Program-made: the position numbers and the translations under genes
The notes under the pieces: generated by a model
Databases searched by the model: none
What the model was told of the DNA's origin: nothing
Seen by the model: only the letters and a program-made list of their open reading frames with translations
In this document: positions 21,801-33,900 of the stretch, in pieces
Layout of the letters: each line of letters begins with the position of its first letter
Numbering within the stretch: position 1 is the first letter of the stretch
NCBI RefSeq assembly: GCF_965363235.1
Contig: NC_134843.1
Span: 3,100,001-3,164,000 of the forward strand
Length of the DNA stretch: 64,000 bases
Origin: Mytilus galloprovincialis
Lineage: Eukaryota; Mollusca; Bivalvia; Mytilida; Mytilidae
Direction: 5' to 3'

Positions 21801-24800
21801 GATTTTTTTTTTTTTTGCGAATTTTTTTCGTGTTCGCTCCGTCATCGTATAAAACTTAAAGTTTGTCGTCTTTGCGTTTGAAAGTAACTGAATACGATTA
21901 AAAGAAAGCGCATAAGAGATGCAGTTAATCGATATTCGATGTTCTCAGTTTTTATCTTCTGACTTATGATGTAACGAACGTAAAGAAGTGAAACATGTGA
22001 AGTGGCACATTTTTTACGCTGTAGTTGTCTGAACTACCAAACCCTTACCTATATGTTCAATGTTAATTTCATCGTGTACTCGAATATCTGATGAGAATAT
22101 TCAGGTAGATTTGTTATAAAAAACCATGTGAAATCGAATATTTTCAATTTTATTCTGACAGGAAATGGAAACGGAAGTTGCGAATTTCCAATCTTGCAAG
22201 AAGATTTTGTTTTTTCTGAATAAAAAGGAATTATTTCTTGATAAATTGTTGTCTTTAATTTAATCTTCCTTTATCATGTGAATTAGATGCCTTTTTATTC
22301 AAATAGTTCAAATTTACAAGTCTCAGTTGACAACGTTGCTGTTTGGGAGAGTTTGATAAAACTATAATTGCTCACAGAATCAGAAATATAATCTTAACTG
22401 AATGTAACTCCTTCTGAATAATTTATTGCAATATAAATATAAATCCCCTTTGACAAGAGAAATCTGGCTTTTGTCAGAAATATTTTTTTTCACATGTGCA
22501 AAAGTAAACACATGTTATGCTGGGATTTTTATACAAATTTGTGAGGAAGCCTCTGGAACCTGATGACCTAAAAATAAAATAGTCTTCAGAAAACGTTAAC
22601 TTTATGCAATTATATTTTATCAATACTGATTATTTTAAAAAATTTAAACTTGATTATTTATAGAAATAAAATTATAACAAATATGTTTTTAGTTTGGAGA
22701 TTCTACAGAACATGCTTTGATCTATTTATAGCCAAATTAGTTTACCTGTGTGATAATGTAAAATATAAATTTGTTTTCAAAACAAAAAAAGACAGAAACT
22801 ATGGATGGTAAATAATAATTCATTTAAAATTTTTTAGGACATTTAATCTATTTTAATAGATATAGGATTTCAAAACTGCAAACAAATGAAATCATTACAT
22901 AGTCAGCTGAAAATTTTTTTACACAAACATTGTGTTGATGTAACTGTTGAAAATCATGTCATAAATCCACCAGCCCTTTCACACATGTAGCAATTGTCAG
23001 GGTTATAAACATCTCAGGATACAAATCATAAAGTAGACTAATTTATTTATCATTTTCTAGAGGTTTTAAATTCATGGCTTTTGGTTGACTCTACAAAGGT
23101 TTCACAAAAAAAACAGATGTACTGTTTTGAGATCTTTTAATATTTTCATGCAAATTCTGAAGGAAAAAAAAAAAGAATTTGCCTACCTACCTACCCACAC
23201 CCAGTCGTCATGGGTCGGGTTTGGGCAAACTGAAATATTTTTAATTGTGGCCCAGGTTATACATGTTCATTGTATGTATAGTATTGTTTAATTTTACAAA
23301 TAAAGAGGAGATTTTTAAAGTGATAATATTTTTTTTTATTTTTGGTGAAATGACTATCTAAGTCAATTCAATTATGTACAATGGTCTTAACTATTTATTC
23401 AGTACAAAAATGATAGAATGTTACTCTTTTTGTCATTTACAGTCTAAAAGAATAAAACAAGAGAAACCAGTAAAGAGAGAACAACCTGAATCTGATGATG
23501 AAGATGATCAGCCACTTTCAGCCAGGTAGTTAAGTTTTGTTTGTCATTTTTGGGTCTTTAATACCTACAAAACCATATGGATTTTTCTCTCATTGTTGAA
23601 GGCAGTACCGTGACATATAATTGCAAAAATTGTTGTAAAATTTGTTTGAATTGTTTCACATTTTGTCATGTTGTTTTTTTTTATTACTGACTATACCTTG
23701 TGGGATTTGCTCATAGTTCAATGCCATACACTGACCTATAATTTGGACTGTTGGATTGTTGTCTGATTAGCAGTCATACCACATATAATTTTATACTGTG
23801 TGCCGTCGAAATTGCAATAATTTCAGTCTTATCATGCTTATTTGCCATGCAGAAATACATGTGTATATGTACTCTTTAAAAAAAGTTTTGAGTGTGTAAT
23901 AATCCTGTGTGTGGATACGAGAGGCAAAATATTAGGAGCTCATAAAATTACATCCTTTAATGGCGCTTGCAAAATGAAAAAGAGACAGTACATGTGATTA
24001 CGATTACATACATATATAACAAAATCGTATACGGACTGAACAGTATTTCCGGAAACGCATATTCAACCCCCTATATATATTACAAGTGATTCTATTGCAA
24101 AACCACCTGTTGTGTGGCTTTCCTATTTGGATTTCTTCCAGACAATAAACATTCTTCAAGACTAATCAAAAGAATAATATTTCTTCAGAATGGAAAGTGC
24201 AAAGAAAGTAAAGAAAGAGAAAGACACCAAAAAAGCAAAGAAAAGGAAATCCTCAAATTATGATGATGACTCAGAGGAGGAAAAGCCATTGGTAAGTTTA
24301 ACAAAATTATTCTTAATATTAAATATCTGTCATGGAAAGTAACCTTTTACAGTCTTAAAGGATCAGAATAATATGCATTGTGCCATTGAAGATTTTTTGA
24401 GAATTGTTTGCTCATATTGCAACACAGCTATCAATCCGTATTTGGATATGCACTTCTTGTAACAAATAAAAATTATCACATCAAAATAAGAAAATTTTAA
24501 ATTAATATGCATATACAGCTATAACCTAAGTGACTGTTACAAAATCAATTGGTAAGTTAACATAACACTTGAATACTCAGTATTATGACAAACTTTAGAA
24601 ACTATATTTTAAATTGGTAATATCTGCTATCTAAATGACTAATTTTATTACAGAAAAAGAAAAAGAAAGTAAAAAATGTAGTTAAACAAGAAGTTGCATC
24701 TCCTAAAAAGAAAAAGAAGAAGGGGGAAGAGGAAAAGCAGGAAGTTTGGAAATGGTATGCCTTTATTCAAATAACTAGTCATTTGTATACATATTTGTTC

Positions 24801-27800
24801 AACTAATAGTTATATGATCATGACCTGTTTATTGTATGAAGAATCATCACAAAGTAGCATGTGATATATTTGCCTAGGAAGTTCAGCAAACAAATACATG
24901 TATCATGGAAAAATTAACTAGAACAACAGATTTAACTTGGTCTAAATTTATCTAACCATTGGTTGAATAATCTCTTTGAAGCCCAATTTCACCATCCTGT
25001 TTGATAAAACTAATATTTTAGGGGTCCATTTTTCACTTTTAATTGCAATACTATGTTAACACAATAATTTTTTTCATAAATAACGTTTTAAATTAATCTT
25101 TTGAACTTGTTACAGGTGGGAGGAGGAAAGAAGAGCAGACGGTGTCAAATGGAACTTTTTAGAACATAAAGGAGTTGTATTCGCCCCTGAGTATGAGCCC
25201 CTTCCAGATGATGTTCACTTTTATTATGATGGTAAGGAAATGTTATAATTATTATCTAGATAAACAAAATTAGGCACTTATGTGTAAAAAATGTCAGACT
25301 TGTACCTGCTTACAGTATATTCACAAGGAAATAAAATCTAAAAAAATCGATCTTATCTGTGTCATTTGCTCTCTTGTGGAGAGTTGTATTATTGGTAATC
25401 ATACCACATCATCTTATTTTTATATTGATGATATATTTTATTATTAGATAATAGATGTCTAATAAAACTACATTTCTGTCTGATTAGGATTTTCAGGAAC
25501 ATTAATTTAATACTACACATATTGTAACAGAAAATGAATATCTACTGCTATACTATTGAGAACTTATTTACCATTGATAGGAAAGCCAATGAAGCTTAGT
25601 GAAGAAGCAGAAGAAGTAGCTACATTTTATGGTAGAATGTTAGATCATGACTACACAACTAGGGATGTCTTCAATAAAAACTTTATGAAGGACTGGACAA
25701 AGGTAAGAAAGAAATGAAAGAACAAAAATAGTACACCAAATCATTTAACAACTGATATAAAACAACACTAAATTTTTAGATTTACAGATTTTTCAAGTAT
25801 AAAAATACATTTAAATATCTCTTTACAACTCTGATAACAAAGTATAATTGACAAACTGGAATTTTATGGAAAATATAAAAACAAAACAAAAACTAATTAA
25901 ATATAGTACTCATTCAAAATATCTGACATAAATAATCTAGTTTAATGTCTGTTTAGTGAAGATTAACTTTTATCAACTCTATTTTTGCATTATTTTGTTC
26001 CCTTATTTCCACTTACCAATCTCCTGAAATATTTACAATTTCCTTTACCCTCCCCATACTCTAGTTCGATCTTCCAATAGCAACCTCATAGATGTAGTAT
26101 TTTCAACCAGAGCATACCTTTACAAATATCTGGTAAATGCATTTCTAATGTAGAAACCAGATTAAAAATTTCAATTAGAATTGAAAGTCTTGTTTGAACT
26201 GCATCCAAGATCCTAGGTCATGTAAGTTGATATGGGATTTGAGTTAGCTGTATGATGTAATAATGTTATTCCATTTTGTCTTGAATTTAGGTTATGACAT
26301 CAAAAGAAAAAGAAAAAATCAGAGACTTGAAAAAGTGTGACTTCAAGGAGATTGATGCTTACTTTAAAAGGAAAACTGAGGAGAGGAAAGCTATGACTAA
26401 GGAAGAAAAGCTGGTAAAGACAGTATTTTTGTTATTGAAGATTTTTTATTTTTCCAAACAAAATTTAGCATAAAAAAAAATCAAACAATTTTTCATACAA
26501 CAATTTTAAATATTGGCATTCTTATGAATTACATCTACAGCAAATATAGATAAATACTTCATATTATATAAGTGCATTTTTAAATTACAAAAATCACATG
26601 TCCAAAATTTTCTTGTACAATCAAAAGTGCCAGATTTGAATTTATCTTTGTTTACATAACAGTGTTTGTGGTTATATATTGCTGAAATTTACAACTGACA
26701 AAAATAGTTAATGTAGATTCTGTTAGTTCTAGCATTACTTTAGTTGAGAAAAACTTGAATGCATACAGATAGGTTTAATGTTTTTTAAAGGTGATAAAAA
26801 AGAAAAATGAAGAAATTCTACTAGAATATGGTACATGTACTATGGATGGACACAAAGAAAAGATAGGTAATTTCAGAATAGAACCCCCAAGTCTATTCAG
26901 AGGTCGTGGTGATCATCCCAAACAGGGCATGTTGAAGAAAAGAGTTTTGCCACGAGATGTCATCATTAATTGCAGCAAGTAAGTACTACAAACTTAGTTT
27001 ATAGATATCAGTACTAATTTTATTTGGAAAGGGTAATTTTAAGTTCTCTGTGTTGAAGAAAATGCTTATAATAAGCTGCATTTAATAGTTATGTTCTATT
27101 ATATAATTTTTAAGATGACTGGGGCAAGGGTCCGGAAACGGTCATATTTGCCAGTCTTGTATTAAACTAAAGTATTTTGTCTTAAATGTGTAATTGGGAT
27201 TTAGGTCAAATTTTATTTTTCAACAGAAATAATTTTGGTCATTTCAAAATCACCATTTTGTACATATATTTGTTTTGTTATCGAAATTTATGTAATTAAA
27301 CTGCCACTCAAGTAAACTGTTATAATCCTGAGGGCCCTCCTAATAACTATATTAATGCCTCGGGGAGCTATTGGCTAATGATCGCTAATCTCTTTACCTG
27401 TGTTTTTAATTCACACCTGGCTTTTAATCACAAGCTACGAACTAATATTATAAAGAAATTAAAATTCCATACCAACTGTCTTCATTATTTAATATCTTTA
27501 ACTTGATTTAATTTACTAGAAAACAAATTTTTTTCACTACTAACACACATGCTTTGTTTACGATGTAATACGCATGCTTGAAATTCTCTTCCTCAGATAA
27601 GACACTAAATCATAAATTTAAAATGATTTCATGCTAAATTAAGCAAGTGCAACTATTTTCATTTATATCCTTACACTATTAAAGGTAAAATATTAAAAAG
27701 CCGATGAATTCCTGTGAATTTGATAAACAAAACTCATCCTGGAAATGAGTTTGGAATTGTTCGGTTTAGTATTGTCGCATTACATCCGGGTTTGAATTTT

Positions 27801-30800
27801 GACTCGAAAGAAACGTAAGCGATGACTGAGAAAATTATCGTTTCAAGTCATTAAAATCATGTTATTTTTGGGGATGGGGAATTTAAAATCAGATCAGAAC
27901 ATGACATTTTTATAGTCCATACTGCCGTCGTCTCATTTGGGCTCTGAGACAAAGGGCAAGTTTCTATCTGAAAACAGTATAAGATTTATTTTCAAGTACA
28001 TAGATTATACATTATTTGATTTCTTATTTATTTTTCTCAACAAATATGTTACTTTTATTCCCAAACCAATTCCTGAAGTGCAACCCTAAGTACATAGATT
28101 ATACATCATTTGATTTCTTATTTTTTTTACTCAACAAATATGTTACTTTTATTCCCAAACCAATTCCTGAGATGCAAATGACAGCTATATTCCCTTCAAC
28201 CCTCTAATTTGTTTCTGCTTTGTCAACTTCATCACATTACTTGGTTTGTTTCATTCTGTGTTGGTATTGGATGAATTAATTTTAAGTGTGATTATATTTT
28301 AGAGATTCTGAAATACCAAAACCACCTCCTGGACATAAGTGGAAAGAAGTTCGACATGACAATACTGTGTCGTGGTTGGCTAGCTGGACTGAAAGTATTC
28401 AAGGGCAAACAAAATATGTCATGTTAAATGCAGCTTCTAGACTCAAGGTAAGTTTAACATGCACAGAACCTACAGATTTACTGTAAATTCAGAGTTGTAA
28501 ATGCAATAATTTAAACTCGCATTTTGAAATTTGAATTAAACAGCATTTTTCTCAAAATCGTAAAAATTAAAATCGTGTTGAAGTCTAAAATGACAAACCG
28601 GCAATAATAAATGCACACAATAATTTCTGAATGTACAGTAATTTGCATAATTGCTCATAATAATAATTTAATGGGAAAATTTGTACCCAAGAAAACTAAA
28701 GGGGGGAAACCTGATTGTAGAATAAAGGAGTATGCACTTCATGTAATTTATTATTTAGATTATCAGTGAAAAAAGCAATGTTTGCAGTCCTAAATCCTAA
28801 ATCCTAAATACAAAGACTGAGGAATAAAGAGTCTTTTGGGATATATTTTGCCGTAAAAGATAGTTCTAAATATAAAAAAAGATGTGGTATGATTGTCATT
28901 GAGACAACTCTCCACCAGAGACCAAATGACACAAAAAATAATAACTATAGGTCACTGTACAGCATGCAACACTGAGCGAAGCCCATACCACATAGTCGGC
29001 TATCAAAGGCCCATATATATATGACTTGTGTTTGTTATTGTAGGGAGAAAAAGATTGGCAAAAATATGAGACGGCCAGAAACTTGTACAAATGTGTTGAC
29101 CAGATACGTGAAGGATACAGAAATGACTGGAAATCTAAAGAGATGAGAATAAGGCAGAGATCTGTAGCTATGTATTTTATTGATAAGGTAATACCTTGTA
29201 TGTACTAACTTCACTTGTTGGTAATAAGTTGTATGTACTAACTTCCCTTTTGATATAGTGAATAGTTTATAATTATATTCAAATCACTCTTGTTTCAAAG
29301 TAAATAAGTGAATATGCAAATTACGATATTGAAGGAGGATTACTTGCATATAAATTCGAATTATTTTAATGTTATACATTGTATGATACATCTTTCAATT
29401 ATCAGAATATATATAAAAAAAACACAATGTTAAATGGGAAAATGTTAATGCTTAATATTTATTTTATTAGCTTGCCTTGAGAGCTGGTAATGAAAAGGAA
29501 GAAGGAGAAACAGCAGACACCGTAGGTTGTTGTTCACTTCGAGTGGAACATCTAAAACTCCATGAGAAATATGATGATCAAGAATTTGTTGTGGAGTTTG
29601 ACTTCCTTGGTAAAGATTCCATTAGATACTATAACAGATTACCAATAGAGAAAAGAGTGTTTAAGAACTTATCATTGTTCATGGAGAACAAACAGCCAGG
29701 AGATGATATATTTGACAGATTAAATGTAAGTTACTTACTATATACTGTTTGTTTGTACATACACAATTTAGAGAAGAAAGCTGTTTATATAGACAAAAAC
29801 ATCAAATTCAGAATGGAAATGGGGAATGTGTCAAAGAGAGAACAACCTGACCAAAGAGCCGTAAATAGCTGAAGGCCACCAATGGATCTTCAACACAGCG
29901 AGAAAATCCTTAAGGCATGCTTCACATGAAACATTTCACTGTCCTATATCCTGATGTTCGTATAAAGAACTTCTTCTTATAATTGCATTTATATAATTTA
30001 CTCTTGGTTTTTTCCCCAATCATACCAGATTATTTGTCATGCTTGGTAGTAAAAATTACTGTTTTTGTCGAGCCTGCAACTTTTGTTGCAGAAAGCTCGA
30101 CATAGGGATAGTGATCCGGCGGTGGCGGTGTTAGCTTAAAAGCTATATATTTTAGAAGGTGGAAGACCTGGATGCTTCATATTTTGTATATAGATGCCTC
30201 ATGTTACGAAGTTTCCGTCAGTCACATGTCCATTGTCCTTGACCTCATTTTCATGGTTCAGTGACCACTTGAAAAAAAAGTTCAGATTTTTTGCAATGTT
30301 AAATTCTCTCTTACTGTAAGTAATAGGATAACTATATTTAGTATGTGCGTACTTTGCAAGGTCCTCATGCCCGTCAGACAGTTTTCACTTGACCTCAACC
30401 TCATTTCATGGATCAGTGAACAAGGTTAAGTTTTGGTGGTCAAGTCCATATCTCAGATACTATAAGCAATAGGTCTATTATATTCGGTGTATGGAAGGAC
30501 TGTAAGGTGTACATGTCCAACTTGCAGGTGTCATGACCTTGACCTCATTTTCATGGTTCAGTGGTTATAGTTAAGTTTTGTGTTTTGGTCTGTTTTTCTC
30601 ATACTTTATGCAATAGGTCTACTATATTTGTTGTATGGAATGATTGTAAGGTGTACATTTCTAGCGGGCAGGTGTCATCTGACCTTGACCTCATTTTCAT
30701 GGTTCAGTGGTTATAGTTAAGTTTTTGTGTTTTGGTCTGTTTTTCTCATACTTTATGCAATAGGTTTACTATATTTGTTGTATGGAATGATTGTAAGGTA

Positions 30801-30938
30801 TACATGTCTAGCGGGCAGATGTCATCTGACCTTGACCTCATTTTCATGGTTCAGTGGTCAAAGTTAAGTTTTTGAGTTTTGGTCTTTTTAGCTCACCTGG
30901 CCTAAAAGGCCATGTGAGCTTTTCTCATCACTTGGCGT

Positions 30939-30969
<31 letters not shown>

Positions 30970-33900
30970 TAACAATTTTTCAAACATCTTCTCCTCTGAA
31001 ACTACTGAATGGATTTGAATGAAACTTAGCATGATTGTTCCTTAGATTATCCTGCACAAAGTGTGTGCTTCGATTTTTGATCTGTCAAAAAACATGGCCG
31101 GCGTTACTTAAAATAGAACATAGGGGTCAAATGCAGTTTTTGGCTTATATCTCAAAAACGAAAGCATTTAGAGCAAATCTGACATGGGGTAAAAATGTTC
31201 TTTAGGTCAAGATCTATCAGCCCTGAAATTTTCAGATGAATCAAACAAACCATTGTTGGGTTGATGCCACTTAGTTGGTAATTTTAAGGAAATTTTGCAG
31301 TTTTTGGTCATTATCTTGAATATTATTATAGATAAAGATAAACTGTAAACAGCAAAAATGATCAGCAAAGTAAGATCTACAAATAAGTTAATATGACCAA
31401 AATTGTCAATTGACCCCTTAAGGGGTTATTGTCCTTTAATGACAATTTTTCACAATTTGTTCATCATATTTGCTAACTTTAAAAAATCTTTCCTCTAAAA
31501 CTACTAAACCAAATTCAACCAAACTTCAACTGAATGATCAGTAGGGTGTATAAAATAAAGTTTGTGCTTTATTTTTTATTTCGTCAAAAAACATGGCCGT
31601 CATGGCTAAAAATAGAACACGGGTAAAATGCAGTTTTTGGCTTATATCTCAAAAACTCCAGCATTTAGAGCAAATAAGACAAGAAGTTAAAGTATTTATT
31701 AGGTCAAGGTCTACCTGTCCTGAAATTTTCAGCCGAATTGGGTAACTGGTTTTTCAGGTATAATGCCCCTGAATTGATGATTTTAAAGAAATTTTGCAGT
31801 TTTTGGTTATTATCTTGAATATTATTATAGATACAGATAAACTGTGAATAGCAAAAATGTTAAGCAAAGTAAGATCTACAAATAAGTCAATTTGACCAAA
31901 ATTGTCAATTGACCCCTTTATGAGTTATTGCCCTTTAAAGACTTTTTTCACAATTTGTTCATCATGTTGACTTACTTTAAAAAAATCTTCTCCTTTGAAA
32001 CTGCTGTATCAATTTCAGTCAAACTTAGGCTAAATGAGTTTCAGAGTATCTAGTATAAATTTTATATTTCATTTCCTTGTATGTCAGAAACATAGCTCCT
32101 ATGGCTAAAATAGAACATAGGAGAAAATGATTTTTTTTTTGCTTTTGAAGAAAATAGGACGATTCAAAGAACATTTAAATAAATTGAAAAGCCAAAATAA
32201 TCATTGATGAGAGATTTAACCAAAAAAATTAAGGTGAGCGATTCAGGCTCTTGAGAGCCTCTTGTTATCTAATACTATGTCATAGGTCAACTATATTTTG
32301 TGTATGGAAATATTTTATGATCTATATGTCAGTCGTGCAGGTTTTATTTGACCTTGACCTGGTTTTCAAGGTTCATTGCTCAGTGTTAAGTTTTTGTGTT
32401 TTGGTCTATTTTCTTAATCTTAAAACTATAAGCAATAGGTCAACTATATTTGTTGTATGGAAGCATTGTTAGCTGTACATGTCTGCCTGGCATATGGTTC
32501 AACTGACCTTGACCTCATTTTTATGGTTCATGTTAAGTCTATGTGACAGTCGTAATAAAGCTTTAGATTTAGGAGTATCAACATAATATCAATGATTAGG
32601 AAAGAAGGCGAGACATTTCTGTGTGTGCACTCTTGTTATTATTTTTTAGACTGGAATTCTGAACAAACATTTACATGACTTGATGGACGGTTTGACAGCC
32701 AAAGTCTTCCGTACTTTCAATGCCTCAAAAACATTACAAGAACAGCTGAAATTGTTGACAGATCGTAAGTATTAAAGTTATCTTTAAGTCAAGATTAGAA
32801 TAGCTAAATAAACGATGTAGTTCAATAATGGTCTATGTAAGAAACAAGAAAACACTTTTCTATTTCTTTTCAAGTAAAATGTTCCTTCTGGTAATGTTTT
32901 AGGTTAATTCAAAGTAAACTTTGTGAAAAAGAATTTTTGCAGAAATCTTGTCAATTGTACAGAATTATTAAAGATTAATGAATAAAGAAATAGATTTTCA
33001 AACAGTGTGATGCTAGTATCTATCCTATTGTTTTGTAAAGAAAACTTTGTGGTGAAAAAAAAAAATATTCTACTGTTTTATATTTAATTTGTAGCTGATG
33101 ATCCTATTCCTGCTAAATTACTCTCATACAACAGAGCTAATAGAGCTGTGGCTGTATTGTGTAACCATCAACGTGCAGCACCCAAAAACTTTGACAAACA
33201 GATGGAAAACATGCAGAATAAGGTAAGTAAACAGTAGAAATTGACTAAGTTGTAGAAGGAGTTTTGACTTTTGATACAGATTGCTGTCAGATACATCCCT
33301 AGCCAGTTCAAGCCATATAAATTGGCATTTGCTTCTTTTTCATCAAACATGGGCACATAGTGGTTAGATCCAATGAATGGTTGGTTCAATGTGTAAAAGT
33401 GTTCATGTTGTCTGACTTGTTTCTCAGTGTCTCAGAGTATTAATTATATTTATACATAGAAAATCATTGACAGAAATATTAAAATGTATCTGAAGTAGGA
33501 AGTTTTGAACAAACAAATTTTTAGATCCATATATTTTACATGTCTATAGATTTGACTATAAAATTTATTTTCACTCGAAAATTGCAAAATCCAACTTATT
33601 AACCTTTGCTGTTTTATATATTTTATTACAAAGTGTATTTTCTGTAGATTACTGCCAAGAAAGATGCCATCAAAGAAGCTAAGAAAGGAGTGAAGGATGC
33701 TAAGGCTGATTATAAAGCCATGAAATCAGAAAAAGCTAAACAGTAAGTGTTAAGGCTACCCATCAACACATTGTTACCAAATATCAACGTCCAGGGCTTA
33801 CAAAATACCAAACAGGGGTTCATTATAACAATTTTTAAGGTAGTTATCTGCTCTTCTGTTATTTTACTTAGTGTCAGATATTTGGAATCCTCTAGCCTTA

